A stretch of 64,000 bases of DNA, taken from positions 85,420 to 149,419 of the forward strand of contig NZ_JANAVF010000003.1 of assembly GCF_024213195.1 (NCBI RefSeq), written 5' to 3'. This document shows positions 50,271-57,836 of the stretch, one piece after another. This DNA is from Streptomyces sp. TBY4. Its GTDB lineage: Bacteria > Actinomycetota > Actinomycetes > Streptomycetales > Streptomycetaceae. The first letter of the stretch is position 1. Each line of letters starts with the position of its first letter. The position numbers were made by a program, and so were the translations under genes. Under the pieces are notes generated by a model, which was not told where the DNA came from, ran no database searches, and saw only the letters and a list, made by a program, of their open reading frames with translations.

Positions 50271-50368
50271 GTTACCGGTTACCGGTTACAGGCCCCAGAC
50301 GCCACCTCGACCCCGACCCAGGGGACCCGAACCGGCGTCTACAGGGGCTGTAACCGGTAACCGGTAAC
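50271..50368. repeat. Large inverted repeat of GTTACCG iterons (candidate clt/operator, AICE 2)
   Basis: Left arm 50271-50296 is three 7-bp repeats GTTACCG/GTTACAG followed by GGCCCC. The right arm 50344-50368 is its complement with one base missing. An inner AGACGCC/GGCGTCT pair is also present. The centre holds GACCCAGG and GACCCGAA, the latter one base from the GACCCGGA repeat bound by Streptomyces TraB of pSVH1. Confidence 0.7.
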
Positions 50369-50403
50369 CGCTCGGAACTACACAGTGTCACTGAGGGAGG
50401 CTC

Positions 50404-51432
50404 GTGGAACTCCTCATACTCCTCGCCATCACGTACCTCGTGGGCGTCGACAACACGCACGACACATACGAGAAGGCGGGAATCAAGAAACCCCCGCCGA
50501 AGTCGAAATCCAAATGGGAGCCGACGAAGGCGCCGGACACCTTCCGAAATGCCTCCTACAACGCGGCGGCGAAAGCGCATTACGGGCTCCTCGCGGGCGC
50601 CCACTGGGCTGGGGGTCTGCGCGACGGGTGGCGCTCCGCCTACCTGAAGAAGACGAAGCCTGCTCCTTCCGTTTCGTCCTCCGGTACGGCGCCTTCGGGA
50701 TCCTCCGGGCCCCTGTCGGGGGCCACGATCCCGCCGAAGCCCAAGACGCCGCCGACGGCATCCACGGTCCCACCGAAGCAGACCTCGGCCACCCCGCCGC
50801 CGCCGAAGCCGACCCCGGCACCGCCGAAGCCCACGGCGCCCCCGACCCCGCCGCCGGCCGCGCCCCCTACTGCTGCGCCGGGTCCGACGATCCCGCCGCC
50901 CGGCACGGTCCCTGCGCCTCCGACCGTCAAGCTTCCCGACCACATCCGGAAGGACCCCGCGATGCAGCCCAACCCGCCCGTTCCGCACACCGCGACCGTC
51001 GACGCCAAGGGCGTCCACGTCACCACGGCCGCCGGGAAGTCCCGCACCTACAGCAGCGGCGAGGTCATCAACCTCACCCAGGTCATCGACCTCTCCGAAG
51101 GCGCGGCCACCCTGTGCCAGTCCAGCTCCGAGAAGTGCCTGGAGCTCGTGGACGAGTCCACGCAGCTCGCGGCGGACTGCGAGGTGCTGATCTCCGAGAT
51201 CACCGAGAAGGGAGTCGGCGAGAACCTCATCGCCAAGTGCGAGCACCTCAAGGAGCAGCTTGAGCTCCAAGCCGCGGCCGCCAAGAAGTTCCACGACCAG
51301 ATCCAGGGCGGCGAGGAAGCCTGCCGGACCGCGTCGCAGAACGCCGAGGTCCGCCACGGCGGCATCTTCCGCGCCGTGGCCGACTCCCCGCTGACCAAGC
51401 CCGCCGAGCGCGACTTCTACAACGCCCGATAG
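50404..51432 (+). CDS. Transfer-operon protein with Pro-rich linker and C-terminal HGGI motif
   Basis: 342 residues from GTG 50404 with GAGGGAG upstream. There is one N-terminal hydrophobic segment (ELLILLAITYLVGV). A Pro/Thr/Ala-rich linker occupies about 100-180. A helical domain follows and ends RHGGIFRAVADSP, then a final FYNAR. The next gene's product ends with the same HGGI-x2-AV-x2-SP-FY pattern. Probably an envelope or adaptor part of the transfer apparatus; no confirmed family. Confidence 0.78.
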   Translation: MELLILLAITYLVGVDNTHDTYEKAGIKKPPPKSKSKWEPTKAPDTFRNASYNAAAKAHYGLLAGAHWAGGLRDGWRSAYLKKTKPAPSVSSSGTAPSGSSGPLSGATIPPKPKTPPTASTVPPKQTSATPPPPKPTPAPPKPTAPPTPPPAAPPTAAPGPTIPPPGTVPAPPTVKLPDHIRKDPAMQPNPPVPHTATVDAKGVHVTTAAGKSRTYSSGEVINLTQVIDLSEGAATLCQSSSEKCLELVDESTQLAADCEVLISEITEKGVGENLIAKCEHLKEQLELQAAAAKKFHDQIQGGEEACRTASQNAEVRHGGIFRAVADSPLTKPAERDFYNAR

Positions 51433-51443
51433 GAGAGGAACCC

Positions 51444-51836
51444 ATGTCTGCGACTGAATCCCTCAAGGACGCCGCCACCTACGCGCTGCTGCGGACCAAG
51501 CTCGCCTGGCTCACCCACCAGGTCCACGTCCACGGCGAGACCGTCACCAAGCTCGCCGCCGACGTCGACGAGACCGCGGAACAGATGCAGGACGCCTCCG
51601 AAACGATGAAGGCCCTCGCCGTCGACGACGCGACCACCGCCGAGTTCGCGGACGCCGCCCTGACCATGACCGGCGCCAAGGAAGCGGCCGGCGAGTACAA
51701 CTCCGCGGCCGACAGCGCGGCCGCGGCCGCCGACGACGCGAAGACCACCGTCGAGTCCGACCACGGCGGCATCGCGGACGCCGTGGACACCTCCCCCGTC
51801 GAGATGGCCGAAGCGGCCTTCTACGCCCAGCAGTAA
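51444..51836 (+). CDS. Small helical protein with C-terminal HGGI motif (possible TraB-named accessory)
   Basis: 130 residues, almost wholly helical, Ala/Asp/Glu-rich (AADVDETAEQMQDASETMKA). It ends DHGGIADAVDTSP...AFYAQQ. No Cys or TM helix. GGAGAGG lies upstream. It sits directly before the FtsK-like ATPase. Size and composition recall WXG100-like export substrates, but no WXG motif is present, so this comparison is weak. Confidence 0.75.
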   Translation: MSATESLKDAATYALLRTKLAWLTHQVHVHGETVTKLAADVDETAEQMQDASETMKALAVDDATTAEFADAALTMTGAKEAAGEYNSAADSAAAAADDAKTTVESDHGGIADAVDTSPVEMAEAAFYAQQ

Positions 51837-51849
51837 GGAGAACCGGATC

Positions 51850-54018
51850 ATGGGGCCGACCCGAGCACAGTTCATCCAGTACGCGCCCGCCGCCCTCGCC
51901 TTGGCGGCAGCCGCCGCCGGCCCCTGGTCCGCACTCGCCGCCGCAGCGGCCGGAGCGGGAGCCTGGGCCAGCAACGTTTCCGCCCCCGCCCTGCGCTCCC
52001 TGATCGCCTGTGGGATCACCAGCACCGGCTGCGGCATCGCCGCCCAGCAAATCCTGGCGTCCGGCATGAATCCGCTGTTCGCCCTCGGGCTCGCCGTCCC
52101 GGCCGGAGCAGCCGCGCTCGCCCACTACCGCAACACCGCCAGCCTGCTCACCGCGCTCCCCGCCAAGACCACCGCGGGGCAGAGCTCGCAGGCGCAGATC
52201 ATCACCGCCTACTGGAAGGAGTTCATCTCCGGCCCCACCGAGACCCCGGGCCGCAAGCTCATCCAGGCCGGCGCCGAGCTCACCCACCTCGCTCTGGACG
52301 TCGGGGATGACCACGTGGCCTTCACGGGGGTCATCACGCTGCCCCAAGGGCAGCAGGTCCGGGTGAAGGCGGCCGACATCGCCTCCGTCTACCAGGTCCC
52401 TATCTCCCAGGTGGAGATGGGCGACCCCAAGCACTACGCGCCCAACGCACTGCCCGTCATGGTGCACCTCATGAAGGCGGCGGTGCAGCCGGAGATCGCG
52501 GGCGGCGTCCCGACGACGCCCGAGCAGGTGTGGGCCGCGCACGTCGCGATCCCGGACGGCGCGATGCCCGGCACCACCCTGGCCCTGACCCGCTACAACG
52601 GGCCCCTGGACTGGGAGGGCATCGCCACCCGCGACCGCAAGGCCATCGGAACGGTCAACCTGCAGGACCTCGCGGGCAACCTCGACCTGTCGGCCATCCA
52701 GATCGCTCTGGCGCCCACGGACAAGCCCTCGCAGATGGGGGTGCGCGTGATGAAGGAGCACGCGCTGACGCACGGCACGATGCTCTCCACGGTCGTCGAC
52801 GAGCTGGCCATGGACTCGCGCGGCTACGTCCGCCTGGGCACCTACATCGACGCCAACGCCGCGCTGGTCCCGCTCGCGCAGCCCGGGTCCGGCGCCCGCC
52901 ACCTCTACCTCGTGGGCGGCTCCCGCTCCGGGAAGTCCGGGGTCCTGGAACAGATCCTGCTCTCCGCCCTCAAGTCCCGCATCGCGGTGATCCTGTCCTC
53001 CCCGCAGGCCGGCACCATCGCCGGAGCGGACCTCACGGCGTACTGCGGGGATGGCCTGGACGAAGCGATGGGCGCCCTGCGCCTGGCCTACGCGATGATG
53101 CTCGACCGCGAAGCCCGCTACCGCGACCCGAAGTTCCCCTTCACCGACCCGCTCATCCTGATCGTCATCGACGAAGCACACATGCTGCTGTCGGCCTCCT
53201 CCCCGTACCACGCGGAGGCCAAAGCGATCGTCGAGCAGCTCACCCGCCGCTCCCTCAAGCGCGGTATCGGCGTGATCCTGGCCACCCAGACCCCGCTCGC
53301 CGAAGACCTCGGGAACTCCTCGATCATCCGCTCCCAGCTCCTGATCGGCGGCGGCGCCGTCTTCCTGCGCTGCGCCAAGGGCCAGGGCTCCCTGGTCGGG
53401 ACGAACGCGGTCCAGGGCGCGGAGGGCATCGACCTGTCGATGATCCCCGACTCCTGGCCCGGCCAGGCCCAGAAGGTTGCCGTCCGGGACATGAGCGGCC
53501 TGGACACCACCGCGTCCGCCCGGCCGGAGGACGGCACCTTCGGCCTCGGCTACCTCCTCACCCCCGGATCCCAGGCCGTCCAGTTCCGCTCCCTGCACCT
53601 GGACGTGGCACCCGTCGCCCTCGCCGCCGGCCTGCCGCCCGTCGCCGTCGAGGACTGCGAAGCCTGGCGTCACCGCGAGGCGATCGCGCAGACCCCGCTC
53701 GTCGACCAGCGCGGCAAGAACCTCGTCGGAAGCCTCACCGACCTCCTGCACAGGGCACAGAAGGGACCGACCGCACAGCCCCAGCCGCAGGCCCAACAGG
53801 GCTCCACCGACCCCGCGAGCCCTGCTGGGGCGGAAGGGCAGGAGCCGATCAAGCCGCGGATCCTCGCGCTCCTTCGGGCCGGGAACATGCCCATGACCGT
53901 CGAGACCATCGCCCGAAAGCTGGGCACCCCCGTGAACCACATCAAGCCCCGCCTGACCGAACTGAAGAAGCGAGACGAAGTCACCAACGAAAACGGACTG
54001 TGGAGGTCAGCAGCATGA
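51850..54018 (+). CDS. FtsK/SpoIIIE-type DNA translocase (Tra), type unlike AICE 1
   Basis: 722 residues. N-terminal TM helices span about 10-100 (AALALAAAAAGPWSALAAAA, PLFALGLAVPAGAAALAHY). Motor P-loop is VGGSRSGKSG near residue 359, Walker B LILIVIDEAH, then VILATQTP. The C-terminal 60 residues form a winged helix (MPMTVETIARKLGTPVNHIK) that could bind clt DNA. It aligns with the AICE 1 pump only in the ATPase core, so the two transfer systems are distinct. Confidence 0.9.
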   Translation: MGPTRAQFIQYAPAALALAAAAAGPWSALAAAAAGAGAWASNVSAPALRSLIACGITSTGCGIAAQQILASGMNPLFALGLAVPAGAAALAHYRNTASLLTALPAKTTAGQSSQAQIITAYWKEFISGPTETPGRKLIQAGAELTHLALDVGDDHVAFTGVITLPQGQQVRVKAADIASVYQVPISQVEMGDPKHYAPNALPVMVHLMKAAVQPEIAGGVPTTPEQVWAAHVAIPDGAMPGTTLALTRYNGPLDWEGIATRDRKAIGTVNLQDLAGNLDLSAIQIALAPTDKPSQMGVRVMKEHALTHGTMLSTVVDELAMDSRGYVRLGTYIDANAALVPLAQPGSGARHLYLVGGSRSGKSGVLEQILLSALKSRIAVILSSPQAGTIAGADLTAYCGDGLDEAMGALRLAYAMMLDREARYRDPKFPFTDPLILIVIDEAHMLLSASSPYHAEAKAIVEQLTRRSLKRGIGVILATQTPLAEDLGNSSIIRSQLLIGGGAVFLRCAKGQGSLVGTNAVQGAEGIDLSMIPDSWPGQAQKVAVRDMSGLDTTASARPEDGTFGLGYLLTPGSQAVQFRSLHLDVAPVALAAGLPPVAVEDCEAWRHREAIAQTPLVDQRGKNLVGSLTDLLHRAQKGPTAQPQPQAQQGSTDPASPAGAEGQEPIKPRILALLRAGNMPMTVETIARKLGTPVNHIKPRLTELKKRDEVTNENGLWRSAA

Positions 54019-54473
54019 ACACCCGCACCCACACCCACTTCACCCACATCGACCCCGACCTGTACGAGAAGGCCTTCGAACTCCTCGCCCCCGCACCGCA
54101 ACCCGTCGCCCCGGCGGCCCCCGCCGCTCCGGCCCCGGTCTCCCTCATCCTCGCCGCCCCGTCGGCACGCCTGACCGGCGCCGTCGAGAAGACCCTCACC
54201 GACGCCCTCACCTTCCTCGACACCCACGGCTGGGCCAAGGGCAGGCTCATCCACCCCGAAGGCGCCCGCTGCTCCATCGGCGCCCTGCGCGCAGCGGCCG
54301 GCGCCCGCAACGACGCCTACCGCGACGCGGGCAACCTCCTCCTGGACGAAGCCCGCCGCCAGCACGGCAAGCAGTGGGAGGCGATCCCCACCTGGAACGA
54401 CTCCCACACCGGAGCCCAAGTCCGCAGCGTCTGGGAGGCTGCCATCCAGCGCGCCCACCACATGAACATCTGA
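54015..54473 (+). CDS. DUF6197-like small protein
   Basis: 152 residues. A Pro/Ala linker precedes the conserved core ALTFLDTHGWAKGRLIHPEG, CSIGALRAAAG and IPTWND...VRSVWEAAI, typical of actinomycete proteins annotated DUF6197 (from memory). ATGA overlap with the translocase gene. Function unknown. Confidence 0.75.
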   Translation: MNTRTHTHFTHIDPDLYEKAFELLAPAPQPVAPAAPAAPAPVSLILAAPSARLTGAVEKTLTDALTFLDTHGWAKGRLIHPEGARCSIGALRAAAGARNDAYRDAGNLLLDEARRQHGKQWEAIPTWNDSHTGAQVRSVWEAAIQRAHHMNI

Positions 54474-54516
54474 CCTGCGGCGCGCAGCAGGCCCGCCGAC
54501 ACCCATCTCAGCCCCA

Positions 54517-54548
54517 CGCCCCGCTCGGAGACCTTTCCGGGCGGGGCG
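54517..54548 (+). terminator. Hairpin terminator after the DUF6197-like gene
   Basis: CGCCCCGC/GCGGGGCG stem of 8 bp with a 16-nt loop, 44 bp past the stop and 51 bp before the next start. Confidence 0.6.
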
Positions 54549-54598
54549 CCGCACTGTCCTGCCCTGCCTCAACTCCGACCCCCAGGAGACCAAGACTC

Positions 54599-54934
54599 GT
54601 GCGCCGCTACCGGTACCGCTGCTCCGTCTGCCTGACCACGTCCCCGACGGCCTTTCACCTCGACGACCTCGCCGTCGAGGCCGAAGGCCACCGCAACGCC
54701 CTGCATGGCGGTCACTTCCCCGACGGGGAGCACGCCGGCGAGATAGACCGCCTCGGCCGCTGGTACGCCTCCCTTGGCCCGCTCGCCACCCTGCACGCCC
54801 ACCTCAGCGACACCCTCGCCGACCTCCGCAACACCGCGGACATGGGCCGCCCCCTGTGGGCCTCCGCCACCGCGGCCCTGGTCATCGGCGGCGCCGCCGC
54901 TCTGGTCCTCGCCGTCATCTTCGCCGCCCTCTGA
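54599..54934 (+). CDS. Small membrane protein with CxxC N-terminus
   Basis: 111 residues from GTG 54599 with CAGGAG upstream. It begins MRRYRYRCSVCLTTSP (one zinc knuckle half), has a His-rich middle (GHRNALHGGHFPDGEH) and ends with a TM helix (ATAALVIGGAAALVLAVIFA). No family recognised. It resembles in idea the zinc/TM protein of AICE 1 at 35932 but is not alignable. Confidence 0.75.
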   Translation: MRRYRYRCSVCLTTSPTAFHLDDLAVEAEGHRNALHGGHFPDGEHAGEIDRLGRWYASLGPLATLHAHLSDTLADLRNTADMGRPLWASATAALVIGGAAALVLAVIFAAL

Positions 54935-54946
54935 CAGGAAGCTTCC

Positions 54947-55102
54947 GTGTCGTTCTCCTTCACCAACCCCAGACCGGACCGCGAACCCTCCTTCTCCTTC
55001 ACCGGCCCGGAGGAGGTCGAGGAGCAGCTCCAGGCCATCACCGACCTGGCACACGAAATCCTCCGCCTCGTCGCCGAGGTCCGCAGGCAGATCCGCGCCT
55101 GA
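54947..55102 (+). CDS. 51-residue helical protein
   Basis: GTG 54947 with CAGGAAG ten bases upstream. The product starts MSFSFTNPRPDREPSFSF and ends in one amphipathic helix (AITDLAHEILRLVAEVRRQI). It lies 12 bp after the previous gene and before a hairpin, so it closes that operon. Coding is supported by reading-frame GC bias and spacing only. Confidence 0.6.
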   Translation: MSFSFTNPRPDREPSFSFTGPEEVEEQLQAITDLAHEILRLVAEVRRQIRA

Positions 55103-55119
55103 GCCCCGACAGACACAAC

Positions 55120-55161
55120 GAGGGCGGCCCCCTCTCACGCCAATGAAGCGGGGCCGCCCTC
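55120..55161 (+). terminator. Hairpin before the methyltransferase pair (AICE 2)
   Basis: GAGGGCGGCCCC/GGGGCCGCCCTC, 12-bp stem. It corresponds to 36550-36587 in AICE 1, with a related loop (TCTCACGCCAA). Confidence 0.72.
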
Positions 55162-55199
55162 GTCAACCAGCACATCCAACTGAACTGGAGGACTCCAGC

Positions 55200-55928
55200 A
55201 TGTCCCACACGACCGACATCCGGCGAGAGGGCCACCGGCCCGCCTTACTGGATCTGTTCTCCTGCGCCGGCGGCGCCGCCATGGGCTACCACCGCGCCGG
55301 GTTCGACGTGACCGGCGTCGACATCCGCCCCCGCCCGAACTACCCCTTCACCTTCCACCAGGGCGACGCCCTCACCGTCCTCACCGAACTGATCGAGTCG
55401 GGCGAGATCCGGCGGTTCGACGTCGTCCACGCGTCCCCGCCGTGCCAGGACGGATGCGCGCTCACCGTCGGCACCAACCGGGCCATGGGATGGGGCCGCA
55501 GCCACGTCCAACTCATCCCCGAACTTCGGGCCCTGCTCGACACCACAGGGCTCCCCTACACGATCGAGCAGCCCAACGGCAAAGCCCCCGTCCGCCGCGA
55601 CATCACCCTGTGCGGCGAACAGTTCGCTCTCGGAGTGCTCCGCCACCGCAACTTCGAGCTGGGCGGCTGGACCGCGCCCCAGCCCGTCCACCCCAAACAC
55701 CGCGGCCGGGTACGCGGCTGGCGGCACGGACAGTACTTCGACGGTCCGTACGTCGCCGCCTACGGTTCCGGCGGTGGGAAGGCCACCGTCGCCGAGATGC
55801 AGGCGGCGATGGGGATCGACTGGACCGACGTCCGGGAGGAACTCACCGAAGCCATTCCCCCGGCCTACTCCCAGTGGCTCGGCCGCGTCTTCCTCGCCCG
55901 TACCCTCGGCGGGGCGGTAGCCGCATGA
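55200..55928 (+). CDS. DNA (cytosine-5) methyltransferase-like protein, first of pair
   Basis: 242 residues. Motif I is LLDLFSCAGGAAMGYHRAGF, followed by TGVDIRP. Motif IV with catalytic Cys is HASPPCQDG. EQPNG is in the place of ENV. The C-terminus has AIPPAYSQWLG. It is shorter than classical enzymes (no clear target-recognition domain). It overlaps its paralogue by ATGA. Possibly a two-subunit enzyme; unproven. Confidence 0.85.
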   Translation: MSHTTDIRREGHRPALLDLFSCAGGAAMGYHRAGFDVTGVDIRPRPNYPFTFHQGDALTVLTELIESGEIRRFDVVHASPPCQDGCALTVGTNRAMGWGRSHVQLIPELRALLDTTGLPYTIEQPNGKAPVRRDITLCGEQFALGVLRHRNFELGGWTAPQPVHPKHRGRVRGWRHGQYFDGPYVAAYGSGGGKATVAEMQAAMGIDWTDVREELTEAIPPAYSQWLGRVFLARTLGGAVAA

Positions 55929-56596
55929 GCGCGTCCGCGATGGTGCTCCCGCTGCGGCGCCCGAACGGTCTGCGGGTACTGGACCTGTGCTGCGGCGCCG
56001 GCGGCCTGTCGATGGGCTACCACCTTGCTGGCTTCGACGTCACCGGTGTCGACATCCACCGGATGCCGAACTACCCCTTCGGCTTCCACCAAGCCGACGC
56101 CCTGGAATACCTCGACCGGATCATCACCACGGGTGAGGTCGAGGAGTATGAGCTGATCCACGCGTCGTGGCCGTGCCAGAACAAGGCCCGGGTCACCGCC
56201 TGGCGGGGCAGCAGGGACAACCACCCCGACCTGATCACCCCCGGGAAGAAGCTCATGGAGGCCTCCGGACGGCCGTGGGCCCTCGAGAACGTCCCTGAGG
56301 CCGCCTGGGACGGGACCCTGCGCCCGGACTACCTGCTGTGCGGGTCGCAGTTCGGCCTGAACGTGCGCCGCCACCGGGCCTTTGAGACCTCCTGGGCCGG
56401 TGGCGGCGACCTCCTGCCCCCGTGCTGGCACCACAAGGGCCTCCTGGCCTTCGAGCACAAGGGCGAGCGCGCGTACGCGGATGCCATGGGCTGCACCTGG
56501 ATGAACAAGACCGAAGCCCGCCAGGCCGTACCGCCCGCCTACACCGAATGGATCGCCACCCAGTACCTCACCCACGAGACGAGGGCCGCCGCATGA
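55925..56596 (+). CDS. DNA (cytosine-5) methyltransferase-like protein, second of pair
   Basis: 223 residues, paralogous to the preceding gene: LDLCCGAGGLSMGYHLAGFD, TGVDIHRMPNYPFGFHQADA, HASWPCQNK with the catalytic Cys, ALENVPEA and AVPPAYTEWIATQ. Motif IV has Trp-Pro-Cys where Pro-Pro-Cys is usual. Overlaps its neighbours by 4 bp on both sides. Confidence 0.85.
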   Translation: MSASAMVLPLRRPNGLRVLDLCCGAGGLSMGYHLAGFDVTGVDIHRMPNYPFGFHQADALEYLDRIITTGEVEEYELIHASWPCQNKARVTAWRGSRDNHPDLITPGKKLMEASGRPWALENVPEAAWDGTLRPDYLLCGSQFGLNVRRHRAFETSWAGGGDLLPPCWHHKGLLAFEHKGERAYADAMGCTWMNKTEARQAVPPAYTEWIATQYLTHETRAAA

Positions 56597-57483
56597 ACGA
56601 CTCCCTCCTAAACGCGGCCTTGGCCACTGCCGCCCGCGGATGGCCCGTCTTCCCGCTCCGGCCCGGATCGAAGATCCCCGCTCTCCACAAAGAGGACCGC
56701 TGCCCCCGCACCGGGGGCTGCATCGACGGGCACCTGAAGTGGGAACAGCGCGCGACCACCGACCAAGCCGCGATCGTCCGCTGCTGGACGCACAAGCCGT
56801 ACAACATCGGCCTGGCCACCGGCCCCGCCGGACTCATCGTGATCGACCTGGACACACCCAAGACCAACAGCAGTCAGGACGCGCCTGGCGGCGCGGAGAC
56901 CTTTAGGGCGCTCTGCGAGCGCGCCGGGCAGGCCGTCCCCACCACCCACCGCACCCGGACCCCCTCCGGCGGGGCCCACCTGTACTTCACCGCACCGACC
57001 GGAATCCGGCTGGGGAACACGGCAGGCAAACTCGGCCCGCTCATCGACACCCGCGCCCACGGCGGATACGTCGTCGCCCCCGGCAGCACCACCGCGGCCG
57101 GAACCTACGAAGTCACCGACCCGTCTCCGGTCGTTGAACTGCCTGCTTGGCTCCTGTCGCTGCTCCAGCCTCCGGTACCCCGCCCGGTTCCTCTGCGGAT
57201 GCCGGGGGCGGTCCGCGGCGGAAGTGCGGCTCGCGCGGCGCTGCACGCCGAGTGCGAGGCCGTCCGCCAGGCACCCGCGCATCAGGCGAACAACACGCTC
57301 AACCGCAGCGCCTTCAAGGTGGGGCGCTTCGTCGCATGGGGCGACATCCCCCGCGAGGAAGCTGAGGAGGCCTTCCAAGCGGCGGGGGAGGAGCGCGGAC
57401 TGACCGTGGCCGAGTGCCGCTCCACGATCCGCTCCGCCCTCGACAGCTCCGCCCGCACGGTCCGCACCCGGCAGACGGCATGA
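56593..57483 (+). CDS. Bifunctional DNA primase/polymerase (Prim-Pol)
   Basis: 296 residues. Start region is LATAARGWPVFPLRPGSKIP. Metal site is LIVIDLDTPK, and GGAHLYFTAP holds the catalytic His. GGYVVAPGS closes the catalytic fold. The C-terminal helical domain (about 215-296) has ANNTLNRSAFKVGRFVAWGD, a form common in AICE replication proteins. Same position as in AICE 1. Confidence 0.92.
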   Translation: MNDSLLNAALATAARGWPVFPLRPGSKIPALHKEDRCPRTGGCIDGHLKWEQRATTDQAAIVRCWTHKPYNIGLATGPAGLIVIDLDTPKTNSSQDAPGGAETFRALCERAGQAVPTTHRTRTPSGGAHLYFTAPTGIRLGNTAGKLGPLIDTRAHGGYVVAPGSTTAAGTYEVTDPSPVVELPAWLLSLLQPPVPRPVPLRMPGAVRGGSAARAALHAECEAVRQAPAHQANNTLNRSAFKVGRFVAWGDIPREEAEEAFQAAGEERGLTVAECRSTIRSALDSSARTVRTRQTA

Positions 57484-57836
57484 GCGCCCAACTCCCGCTC
57501 CCCTTGGAAGGCCTGCCCCCTGCCCCGACCGGGACCAGCCCCGCCAAACCGGCCCCGGCCCGGGACGGCCGTAGCGCGCCGAAGGTCGTCGCCGAAGGCG
57601 TCCCTTCATCTGTTCGCCGTGACCCGCACGCCGACGACGTACGCCGGCCGGTGGCCTGGCTCCACATCGTGGCCCCGCCCTCCTACGGCGCCAGCCCGAG
57701 TGTCCGCTCATGGTGCTCGTGCGGCCGGGACATCTTCACCGCAGGCCGCGCACGCGCCCTCGCGCTCATCGCCGATCACGAACAGCACCGCACCACCTGC
57801 CCCCGTCTCACCCAGCGAAGGGACGCCGCCGCATGA
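57480..57836 (+). CDS. Small CxC protein between Prim-Pol and DUF3987
   Basis: 118 residues. It shares GRSAPKVVAEGV, RRPVAWLHIVAP and SVRSWCSCGRDIFTAGRARA with the AICE 1 protein at 38596. Overlaps both neighbours by 4 bp. Probably a replication accessory; unknown. Confidence 0.82.
   Translation: MSAQLPLPLEGLPPAPTGTSPAKPAPARDGRSAPKVVAEGVPSSVRRDPHADDVRRPVAWLHIVAPPSYGASPSVRSWCSCGRDIFTAGRARALALIADHEQHRTTCPRLTQRRDAAA

Noticed and set aside
51444..51836. Calling the 130-aa helical protein a WXG100/ESX substrate
   Set aside because: There is no WXG motif and it is longer than usual; only composition and the neighbouring ATPase are suggestive.
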